From Nakamurella flava (lineage in GTDB: Bacteria; Actinomycetota; Actinomycetes; Mycobacteriales; Nakamurellaceae): DNA of 64,000 nucleotides. This document shows positions 25,124-33,913 of the stretch, piece by piece; the first letter of the stretch is position 1; each line of letters opens with the position of its first letter. Below the pieces are notes generated by a model that did no database searches, had not been told where the DNA came from, and saw only the letters and a program-made list of their open reading frames with translations. The DNA is taken from NCBI RefSeq assembly GCF_005298075.1, contig NZ_SZZH01000004.1:1-64000 (forward strand), read 5' to 3'. A program made the position numbers and the translations under genes.

Positions 25124-26821
25124 GTGACCAGCGAGCCCGGCTCGGACGGCCCCCGTCACGGACGGTCCGGCCCCCCGGTTCGTCGCGCCCGCAACCGCCG
25201 CGGCCTGATCGCCGGCCGCGTCGTCATCGGCTTGGTCGCCGTCCTCGTGCTCACCGCCACCGGGTGGGAGTGGTCGATCAAGGCCCGGGCCGACCAGGGC
25301 ATCGCGGATCGCAGCGTGCAGGCCGTCACGACCGACGACTCGAATCTGGCCACGCCGACGGTGACCAGCACGACCGTCTACGCGCCGGAGAACATCCTGC
25401 TGCTCGGCTCTGACACCCGGTCGGGCGCCAACAACGAGCCCGGGGTCAGTGACGGCAGCACCGACGGGGTGGCCAACTCCGACACCCTGATGCTCGCCCA
25501 CATCAGCGGCGACCGGCAGCACGTGACCGTGCTGTCCATCCCCCGGGACACCTGGGTGAAGGCTCCGCAGTGCAACAGCTGGAACTCCGACACCGGGAAG
25601 ATCTCGGACCAGCCGTACCAGATCAAGTCGGGCGAGGAATGGCACGTCAACTGGGCCTACTCGGTCGGCGGACCGCAGTGCACCGTCAAGGCCGTCCAGG
25701 GCCTGACCGGCTTGAAGATCAACCGCGTGATCGGCATCGATTTCGCCGGCTTCAAGAACATGGTCGACGCCCTGGGCGGGATCACCGTCAACGTGTGCAG
25801 CCCCATCGTCGACTCGGTGCTGGGCACCGTCGTCCCGACCGCCGGCGTGCAGACCGTCGTCGGTGACCAGGCGCTGAGCCTGGTCCGGGCCCGTGAGGTC
25901 ATCGGCGACAAGGACTCCGACCTGGCCCGCATCCGCCGGCAGCAGGTCGTGCTGTCCGCCCTGCTGCAGCAGGTCACCAGCGCCGGGACGCTGCTGAACC
26001 CGACGAAGCTGGATGCGTTCCTGCAGGCGTTCGTGCAGAACACCTTCACCGACAACGTGACGATCGACGACCTCGTGACCCTGGCCCAGTCGTTCGGCGA
26101 TCTGTCCCCCAGCAAGGTCACCTTCTACACGCTGCCGACGGTGCCGAGCCAGAGCGACCCGGACGCGTTGGACGTCGACGAGACCAAGGCCCCGGCCGTC
26201 TTCCAGGCCCTGCTCAACGACCAGCCGCTGCCCGGTGAGCCGGCGGCGACCAGCGCCGCTCCGACGCCGACCGTCCCGTCACCGGACCCGTCGGCCGCGA
26301 CCGCGTCGTCCAGCCCGGCGCCCGTCACCTCCGGCCCGGTCACCGCGACGGCCGTCGACCCGTCCGGTGTCGACCTGCGCATCGTCAACTCGACGGGCCG
26401 ACCGGGCACCGCGTCGACCGTGGCCGACGAGCTCTCGGCCTACGGTTTCTCCATCCCCGAGGACAACCTGGTGGCCACCGAGCAGGTCGCCGATTTCGCC
26501 GCCGTCGTCGAGTACCCGACGGGCGGCACCGATCCGGCCGCCGACCTGGCGACCGCGGCCACCGTCGCCGCGGCCGTCCCCGGGGCGGTGCTGGTCCCGG
26601 TGGCCGGCACGGCCGGGGTTCGTCTGGTGCTGGGTCAGGAGTTCGACGGCACCGTGCGATCGGTGTCGGCCGGCTCCGATATCACCGGCACCGTCGACCC
26701 GTCGCTGACGGCACCCCCGGTCGACGACACCGGCGCGGCCTCGGCCAGTCAGTCCCCGGTCAGCTCGCTGAACTCGACCGACCTGCAGTCGGTGAACGCC
26801 GGCCAGGCCCTGTGCGCCTGA
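25124..26821 (+). CDS. LytR-CpsA-Psr (LCP) family cell-wall ligase with LytR_C domain
   Basis: A 565-residue LCP protein. These enzymes transfer lipid-linked glycopolymers such as arabinogalactan, teichoic-like or capsular chains to peptidoglycan. One TM segment (about residues 28-48) follows a basic start. The extracellular LCP domain runs from ENILLLGSDTRSG through SDTLMLAHISGDRQ and VLSIPRDTWV to YSVGGPQC, DFAGFKNMVDALGGI and ALSLVRAREVIGDKDSDLARIRRQQ, which carry the conserved Asp and Arg residues of the pyrophosphate-binding site. A Pro/Ser/Thr linker leads to a LytR_C domain (about 425-515, VDLRIVNSTGRPGTAS). The GTG at 25124 has GGAGG five bases upstream. Its partner glycopolymer is not encoded next to it; the polysaccharide locus lies 16 kb away. 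Confidence 0.93.
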   Translation: MTSEPGSDGPRHGRSGPPVRRARNRRGLIAGRVVIGLVAVLVLTATGWEWSIKARADQGIADRSVQAVTTDDSNLATPTVTSTTVYAPENILLLGSDTRSGANNEPGVSDGSTDGVANSDTLMLAHISGDRQHVTVLSIPRDTWVKAPQCNSWNSDTGKISDQPYQIKSGEEWHVNWAYSVGGPQCTVKAVQGLTGLKINRVIGIDFAGFKNMVDALGGITVNVCSPIVDSVLGTVVPTAGVQTVVGDQALSLVRAREVIGDKDSDLARIRRQQVVLSALLQQVTSAGTLLNPTKLDAFLQAFVQNTFTDNVTIDDLVTLAQSFGDLSPSKVTFYTLPTVPSQSDPDALDVDETKAPAVFQALLNDQPLPGEPAATSAAPTPTVPSPDPSAATASSSPAPVTSGPVTATAVDPSGVDLRIVNSTGRPGTASTVADELSAYGFSIPEDNLVATEQVADFAAVVEYPTGGTDPAADLATAATVAAAVPGAVLVPVAGTAGVRLVLGQEFDGTVRSVSAGSDITGTVDPSLTAPPVDDTGAASASQSPVSSLNSTDLQSVNAGQALCA

Positions 26822-26950
26822 CCCCTGCTCCGACCGTCGCCCGGGCGGACGACGGGCACCACTCGTCCGAGTGGAGACGGGTGCGGCCCGACACCCAGGC
26901 GGCCTGTACCGGCCCGTCCGGGCGACGTCGTCGCTCACGATCCGGCGGCT

Positions 26951-27005
26951 GTTCACAACGCGTTCACCATGATCGCGATGCGATATGCAGGCCGAGCCGT
27001 AAGCT
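26951..27005 (+). promoter_or_regulatory. PHO box and -10 element of phoU
   Basis: Two adjacent 11-base direct repeats, GTTCACAACGC (26951-26961) and GTTCACCATGA (26962-26972), match the PhoP-binding PHO-box unit described in streptomycetes. TAAGCT at 27000-27005 is a -10 placed six bases before the phoU ATG, so the message is likely leaderless. The box lies just upstream of the expected -35. Confidence 0.7.
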
Positions 27006-27011
27006 GGGCAA

Positions 27012-27698
27012 ATGAGGCAGGCTTACCAGGTTCGGCTCGCTGATCTGGGCGATCACGGCTATTTGATGTGCCAGCTGACGAGCACCGCGCTGCGCGACGC
27101 GACCAAGGCACTGCTCAATGCCGACCTGGCGCTGGCCGAACAGGTCATCGCCTCCGACGTCCGGCTCGACAGCATGCGGGCCAACGCCGAGCAGGTCGCC
27201 TTCGAGTTACTCGCGCTCGAAGCCCCGGTCGCCACCGACCTGCGCGCCGTGGTGTCCGCGATGTGGATCGTCGCCGACCTGCAGCGCATGGGCGCGCTGG
27301 CCATCCACGTGGCCAAGGCCGCCCGCCGTCGGCACCCCGCGCACGTCATCCCGGTCGGGGTCCGGCCGATCATCGAGCGGATGGGCCGGGTCGGCGTCCA
27401 CCTGGCCGACCAGGCCGGTCTGGTCCTGCGGGAGCGCAACCTCGAGCTGGCCCGTCGCCTCGAGGTCGAGGACGACCTGATGGATGACCTGCAGCGCGAG
27501 CTGTTCACCCTGATGCTGGCCCCGGAGTGGGACAACGGGGTCGGTCCGGCCGTCGACATCGCCCTGCTCAGCCGCTTCTACGAACGGTTCGCCGATCACG
27601 CGGTCGCGGTCGCCCGTCGGGTCGTCTTCCTGGTGACCGGCGAGAACGTCGGCGGCGACACCACCCCGGCCGAGGGGAACTACGCCCCCGAGTCCTGA
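27012..27698 (+). CDS. phoU: Phosphate signalling complex protein PhoU
   Basis: A 228-residue PhoU, the cytoplasmic regulator that links the PstSCAB phosphate transporter to the PhoR/PhoP two-component system. It consists of two three-helix PhoU repeats: the first contains LLALEAPVATDLRAVVSAMWIVADLQRMG, of which the E-x3-L-R-x3 core is seen, and the second ends SRFYERFADHAVAVARRVVFLVTG. The ATG at 27012 is supported by TAAGCT six bases upstream and by a PHO box further up. No pst, phoR or phoP gene is next to it, so phoU is separated from its usual partners, as in mycobacteria. It converges on the flavoprotein gene. Confidence 0.93.
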   Translation: MRQAYQVRLADLGDHGYLMCQLTSTALRDATKALLNADLALAEQVIASDVRLDSMRANAEQVAFELLALEAPVATDLRAVVSAMWIVADLQRMGALAIHVAKAARRRHPAHVIPVGVRPIIERMGRVGVHLADQAGLVLRERNLELARRLEVEDDLMDDLQRELFTLMLAPEWDNGVGPAVDIALLSRFYERFADHAVAVARRVVFLVTGENVGGDTTPAEGNYAPES

Positions 27699-27712
27699 CC
27701 GCGCCCGGTCAG
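27695..27712. terminator. Short hairpin between phoU and the flavoprotein gene
   Basis: CTGACC (27695-27700), loop of six, GGTCAG (27707-27712), spanning the stop of phoU and the end of the convergent flavoprotein gene. Confidence 0.4.
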
Positions 27713-28773
27713 TTCTGCCGCAGCAACCGCCGGATGACGAAGTCGGCGTCCCGGCTCACCCCCCGCAGGGTGGCCGACGCAACGGTCCGCTGCAGTTCCA
27801 GACCCACGTAGCCCAGGCCCGGCACGGTCGTCGAGACGCCGTGCCGCTGCTGCGGCTGACCGTCGGCGGTCAGTGCCCCGGTGTCGGCGAGATAGCCGAC
27901 GTCGGGGTGGTATCCGGTGGCCAGCACGATGACGTCGACCCGCTCGGTGCTGCCGTCCTGCCACAGCACCCGGTCGCCGCGCGCGCCCGTCCCCACCCGC
28001 AGCGGCAGCGGCCGCCGGTCCAGGCGGTCGGGGCGGAACGCGGCCCGCCAACGCCCGTCGTCCAGGACCGGGGTCGTCCGCCCGGCCAGCAGCGGCCCGA
28101 TGGGGGCCCGGTCCAGACCCGTCCGGTCGAGCCACCAGTGCATGTCCCGACCGAGGGGTCGTTGTCGGGCCCAGCGGATGGGGCGGCGGCTGGCCAGGGT
28201 GACCCGGGCGTCCCGGCTCAGTTCGGCGCCGATCTGGACGGCGCTGTTGGCCGCGCCGATGATGACGACCCGTGCGCCGCGCAGGTCGGCCGGCCCCCGG
28301 TAGTCCGCCGTGTGCACGACCCGGCCGGTGAACCCGTCCAGGCCGGTCCTCTCCGGGTGCCGGGGACGGCCGTACCGGCCGGTGGCGCTGACGATGCGGT
28401 GGGCGCGGATCTCCCCCGCCGCCCCGCCGACGACGAACCCGCGGCCCGATCCGGCCCGCCGCACCCAGTCGACCGGCCAGTCGGTGCGGACGTCGGCCGT
28501 CAGACCGGCCGCGACCCCGTCGAGGTAGGCGACGATCTCGTCGCGGTGCGGGTAGCGGTCCGGATCACCGGTCATCGGCCGGTCGGCGAGCCCGGCGTAC
28601 CGGGCCGGCGAGAACAGGGTCAGGCTGTCCCAGTAGTGCCGCCAGGCGCCCCCCAGAGCGGTGCTGCGTTCCAGGACGATCGGACGGATCCCGTGGGCCG
28701 TGGCGGCGAGGGCGGCGGCCAGGCCGGACTGCCCGCCGCCGATGACCACCAGATCGGCCACGGCCGATCTCAC
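27709..28773 (-). CDS. FAD-dependent monooxygenase-like oxidoreductase (CzcO/FMO type)
   Basis: A 354-residue flavoprotein. The FAD-binding site is LVVIGGGQSGLAAALAA near the N-terminus, the NADPH site is VVIIGAANSAVQIGAEL mid-protein, and the FMO/BVMO-like segment LTLFSPARYAGL and the ATGYHPDVGYL motif are present. This set fits the CzcO/FMO-like group often found next to cation exporters. The GTG at 28773 overlaps the stop of the upstream CDF gene (GTGA), so the two are co-translated. Relatives are implicated in detoxification or metal resistance, but the substrate is unknown. Confidence 0.85.
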   Translation of the reverse strand: MRSAVADLVVIGGGQSGLAAALAATAHGIRPIVLERSTALGGAWRHYWDSLTLFSPARYAGLADRPMTGDPDRYPHRDEIVAYLDGVAAGLTADVRTDWPVDWVRRAGSGRGFVVGGAAGEIRAHRIVSATGRYGRPRHPERTGLDGFTGRVVHTADYRGPADLRGARVVIIGAANSAVQIGAELSRDARVTLASRRPIRWARQRPLGRDMHWWLDRTGLDRAPIGPLLAGRTTPVLDDGRWRAAFRPDRLDRRPLPLRVGTGARGDRVLWQDGSTERVDVIVLATGYHPDVGYLADTGALTADGQPQQRHGVSTTVPGLGYVGLELQRTVASATLRGVSRDADFVIRRLLRQN

Positions 28774-29702
28774 GCGTGGGTCCCGGACTCGTGACTGCTG
28801 TGCCGGACGGGTTCGAGTTGGAACGTCGAGTGTTCGACGGAGATCGCGAAATGCTCGGCCACGCACTGCTGGAGCTGGTCCAGCATCTCCGGCACGTGGC
28901 CGTCGTGGAAGCAGGAGTCGTCGACGACGACGTGCGCGCTGAGGACGGGCAGCCCGGTGGCGATCTGCGAGGCGTGCAGGTCGTGGACGGCGTGGACGTG
29001 GGGCAGTTCCAGCAGGTGCCGCCGGACGTCGTCGAGGTCGAGGTCCCGCGGGGTGCTCTCCAGAAGCACCGACACGGTCTCCCGCAGCAGGATGATCGTG
29101 CGCGGCAGGATGAGGGCGGCCAGCAGGATCGAGACCACCGGATCGGCCCGTTCCCACCCGGTGGTGGCGATGACGCCGGCGGCCACGAGGACGGCGACCG
29201 ATCCGAGCGCGTCGTTGACGACCTCCAGGAACGCCGCGCGCATGTTCATGTTCGCCGACCGGTCGGAGGCGAGCACGGCGATCGACGCGATGTTGCCGAG
29301 CAGGCCCACGACACCGAAGACGAGCATGATGCCGGCCCCCACCGGCGGCGGGTCGAAGAGCCGCTGGACGGCCTCGACCATCACGAAGACGCCGACGGCC
29401 AGGAGCACGGACGCCTGCAGGCAGGCGGCCAGCACCTCGGCGCGCAGATAACCCCAGGTGCGGCGGTCGGTGGCCGGCCGGCGGGCCAGCGAGGCGGCGA
29501 TCAGGGCGATGAGCAGGCCGGCGGCGTCGGTCACCATGTGCCCGGCGTCGGCCAGCAGCGCGAGACTGCCCGACCACACCGCACCGATGACCTCGACGAC
29601 CAGGATGAGCGAGGTGATGGTGAACGCGATCGCCAGCCGACCCCGATGGTCGGCACCCGGTCCCGGGCCGTGCGAGTGCCCGTGGGTGTGTCCAGCCCCC
29701 AT
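28770..29702 (-). CDS. Cation diffusion facilitator (zinc/cobalt/cadmium exporter)
   Basis: A 310-residue CDF transporter exchanging divalent metal for protons across the inner membrane. A His-rich start (GHTHGHSHG) precedes six TM segments. The metal-site motifs are ALLADAGHMVTDAAG in TM2 (HxxxD) and FLEVVNDALGSVAVLVA in TM5 (Asn-Asp variant). The cytoplasmic C-terminal domain contains VHAVHDLHASQIATG and further His residues. His-x3-Asp with Asn-Asp suggests zinc or cobalt. TAGCGT (29715-29710 on the minus strand) lies seven bases before the ATG. It is co-translated with the CzcO-like flavoprotein. Confidence 0.92.
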   Translation of the reverse strand: MGAGHTHGHSHGPGPGADHRGRLAIAFTITSLILVVEVIGAVWSGSLALLADAGHMVTDAAGLLIALIAASLARRPATDRRTWGYLRAEVLAACLQASVLLAVGVFVMVEAVQRLFDPPPVGAGIMLVFGVVGLLGNIASIAVLASDRSANMNMRAAFLEVVNDALGSVAVLVAAGVIATTGWERADPVVSILLAALILPRTIILLRETVSVLLESTPRDLDLDDVRRHLLELPHVHAVHDLHASQIATGLPVLSAHVVVDDSCFHDGHVPEMLDQLQQCVAEHFAISVEHSTFQLEPVRHSSHESGTHA

Positions 29703-29811
29703 GGCGCAGACGCTACCTTTCCCTGACGGCGGCAGGGCCGCACATGACGGCGTCGTCCCGCCGGGTCACCGGCGGCGGCGCGGCCCACGGGCCCGGACGG
29801 AGAGCGGTGAC

Positions 29812-30996
29812 GTGGACTCGACGGACGACCGACCCGCACTGCTGTCGCTGCCGCCGATCCGTGCACTGCTGGTCCTCAGCCTGCTCGGGTTCACCGGGTT
29901 CTTCCTGACCTTGTCGTCGTTGCCGCTGTACGCGGTGTCGGTCGGCGTCCCCGAGGCCCTGGCCGGTCTGCCGGCCACCGTGCTGCTGACCGCCACGGTG
30001 CTGACCCAGCTCGGCGTCCCCCGCTTGATCACCGCCGTGGGTCGACCGGCGACGCTGGCCATCGGCCTGCTCGCCCTCGGGGCGCCCGCCCCGCTGCTGC
30101 TGGTGCACGACGAATTGTGGTGGCTGCTCACCGACTCGGCGGTGCGCGGAATCGGTTTCGGCATCCTCACCGTCCTCAGCCCGCTGCTGGCGACCGCCGC
30201 GGTCCCGGCGAACCGGCACGGCGCGGCCATCGGTCTCTACGGTCTGGCCGTGGCGGTCCCGAACCTGGTGGCCATCCCGCTGTCGGTCGCGTTGACCGGC
30301 GCGGGCCGCTTCGACGTGGTCGCCTGGTGCGCGTTGGCCCCCGTGCTGGCGCTGCCCCTGGTCGGCCGGTTCCCCGATCCCGGCCCGACGACGGACGACG
30401 GGGCCGCGAAGGACCGGGCGGTCCCCGGCACCGACCGGTTCCCCCGGGGGCGCCTGGCCGCCGTCCTCGTCCTGCTGCTGACCGTCACCCTGGCCGGCGG
30501 CGGGATGCTGGCGATCCTGCCGGTCCAGGTCGATCCGGGGTTGGCGAGCGCGGCGCTGGTGGTCATGGGCCTGGTCGCCGCCTTGACGCGCTGGGGGGCC
30601 GGGGTGCTGTCGGATCGACGGTCCATGGCCCCGTTGCTGCTCCTGGGCTCGGTCTGCGGAGCGGCGGGGCTGGCCGTGGTGGCCGGCGGCGTCCACAGCG
30701 GGACGGCGACGGCCGCCCTGGTGCTGGTGGGCGCGGCGATCTTCGGCGTCAGCTACGGCGCGGTCCAGAACCTCACCCTGCTGGGTGCGTTCCGGCTGGC
30801 CGGCCGGTCACGGGAGACCACCGCGAGCGCGGCGTGGAACGCCACCTACGACGCGGGCACGGCGATCGGCGCGCTGCTGGTCGGAGCGACCGCCGCGTCG
30901 TTCGGGCTGGCGGCGGCCCTGCTGGCCTGCGGGGTGCTGGTGGCCGCGGTCACCGCACCGGCCGTGCTGGTGCTCCGGCGGGCGGACGACACCTGA
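29812..30996 (+). CDS. Major facilitator superfamily transporter
   Basis: A 394-residue protein with about twelve hydrophobic segments and a central hydrophilic loop (residues about 190-210), the MFS layout. Seen: ALLVLSLLGFTGFFLTLSSLP as part of TM1, a cytoplasmic-loop RLITAVGRPA-type sequence between TM2 and TM3, and GAGVLSDRRSMAPLLLLG between TM8 and TM9, equivalent to motif A. It resembles sugar or drug exporters of the YfcJ/AraJ type, but the substrate cannot be deduced. The GTG at 29812 follows GGAG about nine bases upstream. It stands between the divergent CDF operon and the convergent mshD gene, only three bases from the end of mshD. Confidence 0.8.
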   Translation: MDSTDDRPALLSLPPIRALLVLSLLGFTGFFLTLSSLPLYAVSVGVPEALAGLPATVLLTATVLTQLGVPRLITAVGRPATLAIGLLALGAPAPLLLVHDELWWLLTDSAVRGIGFGILTVLSPLLATAAVPANRHGAAIGLYGLAVAVPNLVAIPLSVALTGAGRFDVVAWCALAPVLALPLVGRFPDPGPTTDDGAAKDRAVPGTDRFPRGRLAAVLVLLLTVTLAGGGMLAILPVQVDPGLASAALVVMGLVAALTRWGAGVLSDRRSMAPLLLLGSVCGAAGLAVVAGGVHSGTATAALVLVGAAIFGVSYGAVQNLTLLGAFRLAGRSRETTASAAWNATYDAGTAIGALLVGATAASFGLAAALLACGVLVAAVTAPAVLVLRRADDT

Positions 30997-30999
30997 CGG

Positions 31000-31920
31000 T
31001 CAGTCGGACGCCGACTGGTAGACGACGTTGCCGACGAAGAGGGTGAAACCGAACCGGCGGTAGAGCGCGAGCGCGCGGTCGTTGTCGGCCTCGGTGTAGA
31101 GCATGACCGTCGTCAGCCCCCGGCCGGCCAGGTGGTCCAGGCCGGCCGCCGTCAACGGGCCACCCACCCCGCGCACCCCGGCCGCGGGATCGGCGGCCAG
31201 CACGTAGATCTCGCCGATCGGGCCGACCGGACCGGACCGGGGGGTCGGATCGACGGGGTGCACCTTCGTCCAGTGGAACCCGACGATCCGCTCGGTGCCG
31301 TCGGCATCCGGGGCCACCGCGACGAACAGCCCGGCCGGGTCGAACCAGTCCTGGGCGATCTGTTCGTCCAGATCGGCGCGGGTCATCGCGCCCTGCTCCG
31401 GGTGCCAGGCGAACGCCCGGGCGTTCACACCGACGATCTGGTCCTCGTCGCCGGGTTGGAACGACCGGATGGACACCCCGGCCGGCAGCTCCGGGACCGG
31501 GCCCGGTCCGACTGCCCCGTCGCCGGCGCGGCGAAGCTGTACGAGCCCCCGCCCACGGACCAGACCGAGTCGGGCGGCCACCGACGCCGCCGCCGGCAGA
31601 TCGCCGTAGGCCCAGACCCCGGGCTGACGGTCGAGCGCGGCCCGTACCAGCCGGGTGCCCAGTCCGCGTCCGCGGGCGGACGGGGCGACGACCACTTCGG
31701 CCGGGCCCCCGCCGAGGGCGACGGCCAGTCCGTCCAGGCCGGACCCGGTGGCGGACGGGATCACGCAGACCTCGGCCCGGCCGGCCGCGATGGCCTCGAG
31801 GACGTGGCCGGAGACGGCGGCGACCCCGTCCTGGGCGATGGCCGCGGTCACGACGGCCTGCACCGCGTCCGGGTCGTCGGCCGGATCGGACGGACGCCAG
31901 GTCGCGGCCACTCCGCTCAC
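31000..31920 (-). CDS. mshD: Mycothiol synthase
   Basis: A 306-residue MshD, which acetylates Cys-GlcN-Ins with acetyl-CoA in the last step of mycothiol synthesis. It has two tandem GNAT domains: the first carries VVVAPSARGRGLGTRLV, a CoA-binding Q/R-x-x-G-x-G loop, and the second carries FHWTKVHPVD, IGEIYVLAADPAAGVRGVGG and LYTEADNDRALALYRRFGF. Length and motif order are diagnostic. The start GTG overlaps the glnR stop by four bases, the same gene order as in mycobacteria. It marks the organism as a mycothiol producer. Confidence 0.93.
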   Translation of the reverse strand: MSGVAATWRPSDPADDPDAVQAVVTAAIAQDGVAAVSGHVLEAIAAGRAEVCVIPSATGSGLDGLAVALGGGPAEVVVAPSARGRGLGTRLVRAALDRQPGVWAYGDLPAAASVAARLGLVRGRGLVQLRRAGDGAVGPGPVPELPAGVSIRSFQPGDEDQIVGVNARAFAWHPEQGAMTRADLDEQIAQDWFDPAGLFVAVAPDADGTERIVGFHWTKVHPVDPTPRSGPVGPIGEIYVLAADPAAGVRGVGGPLTAAGLDHLAGRGLTTVMLYTEADNDRALALYRRFGFTLFVGNVVYQSASD

Positions 31921-32618
31921 GCGGGCGTCCCGGACGCCGTCTCGTCACGCACCATGGAGCGGTTCGGCGGCACCATCTTGTAACCCACGTTCCGGACGGT
32001 ACCGATCAGCGACTCGTGTTCGGCACCGAGCTTGGCGCGCAGCCGCCGCACGTGGACGTCGACCGTGCGGGTACCGCCGAAGAAGTCGTACCCCCACACC
32101 TCGGTGACCAGCTGCTCGCGGGTGAACACCCGACCCGGGTGCTGGGCGAGGAACTTCAGCAGCTCGAACTCCTTGTAGGTCAGTTCGAGCGGCCGCCCCC
32201 GCAGGCGGGCCGTGTAGGTGTCCTCCTCGATGGTCAGGTCGCCAAGGGTGATCATCCCGGAGTTGGACACGGCGGTGGTGCGGGCGGACAACAACCGCAA
32301 CCGGGCGTGCACCTCGGCCGGACCAGCGCTGGCCAGCACGACGTCGGCGACCCCCCACTCGGGGCCGATCGCCACCATGCCGCCCTCGCTGACGATGGCC
32401 AGGATGGAGACGGCGAGCCCGTCGGACCCCAGCAGCCGGCAGAGCGTCCGCGCGGCAGCGAGGTCATGACGGGCGTCCAGCAGCAACAGGTCGTACGGAC
32501 CCGAGGTGACCAGGGACGCTGCCTCCGGGGGCGCGGACCGCATCCGGACGGGCAGCAGGTCGACCGCGGGCAGCACCGACGCCGGGGAAGGGTCGGTGGT
32601 GAGCAGTAGGAGCTCCAT
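31917..32618 (-). CDS. glnR: GlnR, orphan OmpR-type nitrogen regulator
   Basis: A 233-residue winged-helix response regulator of the actinobacterial GlnR group. The receiver-like domain begins MELLLLTTDPSP and has DLLLLDARHDLAAARTLCRL with the conserved Asp; the DNA-binding domain includes LTYKEFELLKFLAQHPGRVF, WGYDFFGGTRTVDVHVRRL and IGTVRNVGYK. GlnR works as an unphosphorylated dimer that controls ammonium assimilation and, in some species, carbon uptake. The ATG at 32618 has GGGAGG three bases upstream. Next to mshD on one side and an LmeA-like gene on the other, it keeps the arrangement known from mycobacteria. Confidence 0.92.
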   Translation of the reverse strand: MELLLLTTDPSPASVLPAVDLLPVRMRSAPPEAASLVTSGPYDLLLLDARHDLAAARTLCRLLGSDGLAVSILAIVSEGGMVAIGPEWGVADVVLASAGPAEVHARLRLLSARTTAVSNSGMITLGDLTIEEDTYTARLRGRPLELTYKEFELLKFLAQHPGRVFTREQLVTEVWGYDFFGGTRTVDVHVRRLRAKLGAEHESLIGTVRNVGYKMVPPNRSMVRDETASGTPA

Positions 32619-33021
32619 GGTCCTCCCTCAGCCGTCGCCACCAGCGGACTCACTGTAGTCCGCCGGTCCTGCGGCTCACATGATCGGAACCGGCCTGTGC
32701 GATCGGGTCGTGCCGCCGACGATCCGGGTTCCCACCCGGACGATCACCACCACCCGCGGCTCGTGCGGGTGGGACGGTCACCGTGTCGGCAGCGGTGACT
32801 GACTGACACGGTTTATCAAGGTCGTGTGACGGCGGTGTAACCGGACGCGGCTTCCGGCCCACCGATGGGGCCGATGTCACAGTCCGCGGCGGCCGGATCG
32901 GCCCCGCGGGGTCGTCGGTGTTCCCAACGGATGACGCCGGCGGTCGTCATCGGTGTCACCCGGCCGGGGTACACCGGACCAGGACGTCCGCGCGGCGCGG
33001 ACGCGCTGCAACACTGACGGG
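32619..33021. promoter_or_regulatory. Divergent intergenic region between glnR and the LmeA-like gene
   Basis: This 403-base region has no gene. It contains a perfect hairpin, CCACCCGC (32750-32757) with GCGGGTGG (32765-32772), and an inverted repeat, CCGTGTC (32781-32787) with GACACGG (32805-32811), in the AT-richer part next to TTTATC. AACACT at 33010-33015 is a -10 six bases before the LmeA-like start. The regulators are unknown. Confidence 0.5.
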
Positions 33022-33765
33022 GTGCGGAAGCTGCTGATCGTGCTCGTCGTGCTGGTCGTCCTGCTGGTGGCCACCGACTTCGGCTTGCGTGCGTACTCCG
33101 AGTACCGGGCCGCGCAGTCGATCGACCAGCAGGCGAATGGTCAGGTCGACGCCGACGTCTCCATCGACGGCTTCCCCTTCCTCTGGCAGGCCGTCCGCGG
33201 CGAGTACCCGCAGGTGGTGGTCACCGCGACGACCACCCGGCAGGGTGCGGTGGCCGGCGCCCACGCCGAAGCGGACCTGCAGGACGTGACCCTGCCGTTG
33301 TCCGACGCCCTCGGCGGCAGCGTGGACAACCTCACCGCCCAGTCGTCGACGCTCAAGGCCTACCTGCCCTTGGCCGGCCTGCCGGCGGCGATCGGTGGCG
33401 ACGCCGGTCGCAACGTCACCTTCAGCCCCGGGGCGAACGGCGGGGTGCAGGTGTCCACGACGGTGACCGTCCTCGGCCAGCAGATCCCGCTGTCGGGTAC
33501 GGCGACGGTGAGCATCAGCAACGACACCCTGCGGATCGCGGTGTCCGACCTGCAGGCGGCCGGGGTGGCCCTGTCCGCCAGCAGCAGCCAGGCCGCGGAC
33601 GCCAGCGCCGACCAGCTCGAACAGGCCCTGACCACCACCGTCCCGTTGAACTGGCTGCCGTTCACCGTCACCAGCGGCACCGTCACGGTGCAGGGCAGCG
33701 ACCTGGTGGTGAGCGTCGGGACGGGGGCGTTCACCCTGTCGCAGCTGCGGTGGGCGGGCCGCTGA
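33022..33765 (+). CDS. DUF2993 / LmeA-like secreted protein
   Basis: A 247-residue protein with a signal or anchor helix at the start (LLIVLVVLVVLLVATDFGLR). It belongs to the DUF2993 family, whose mycobacterial member LmeA is a periplasmic phospholipase involved in lipomannan elongation. Seen: the family strand DADVSIDGFPFLWQAVRGEY near residue 40-60, and the closing NWLPFTVTSGTVTVQGSDLVV region. The GTG at 33022 is placed by AACACT six bases upstream. It lies next to glnR in the same relative orientation as in mycobacteria. Whether it has lipase activity here is inference. Confidence 0.8.
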   Translation: MRKLLIVLVVLVVLLVATDFGLRAYSEYRAAQSIDQQANGQVDADVSIDGFPFLWQAVRGEYPQVVVTATTTRQGAVAGAHAEADLQDVTLPLSDALGGSVDNLTAQSSTLKAYLPLAGLPAAIGGDAGRNVTFSPGANGGVQVSTTVTVLGQQIPLSGTATVSISNDTLRIAVSDLQAAGVALSASSSQAADASADQLEQALTTTVPLNWLPFTVTSGTVTVQGSDLVVSVGTGAFTLSQLRWAGR

Positions 33766-33841
33766 CCGATCACCCGGGCGGGGAGCACCGGGTCCCGGCT
33801 CGCGGTGCCGAACCTCGGCACCCACCTGTTACCGTTGTGCT

Positions 33842-33913
33842 ATGGGTCTGCTCCTGACGAGCCGTCGTGCCGTCGACCTCGCGCGCGTCAGCAGCGCGCT
33901 CTGTTGCGCCTGA
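33842..33913 (+). CDS. Cys-Cys leader peptide of the sulfurtransferase operon
   Basis: A 23-codon ORF reading MGLLLTSRRAVDLARVSSA followed by LCCA. TACCGT at 33830-33835, six bases before its ATG, is a clear -10, so it is a leaderless ORF. In mycobacteria, leaderless short ORFs ending in consecutive cysteines precede the orthologous cysA2/sseC operon and act as cysteine-responsive attenuators; position, size and the MxLLLTxRRxVDL opening fit that group. The tandem codons are TGT TGC, next to last. The sulfurtransferase starts 249 bases downstream on the same strand. I infer it senses charged tRNA-Cys. Confidence 0.85.
   Translation: MGLLLTSRRAVDLARVSSALCCA

Noticed and set aside
29578-29702. 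Extension of the flavoprotein frame to 622 residues through the CDF gene
   Set aside because: The upstream part is a shifted frame of the CDF exporter. The GTG at 28773 overlapping its stop is the natural start.
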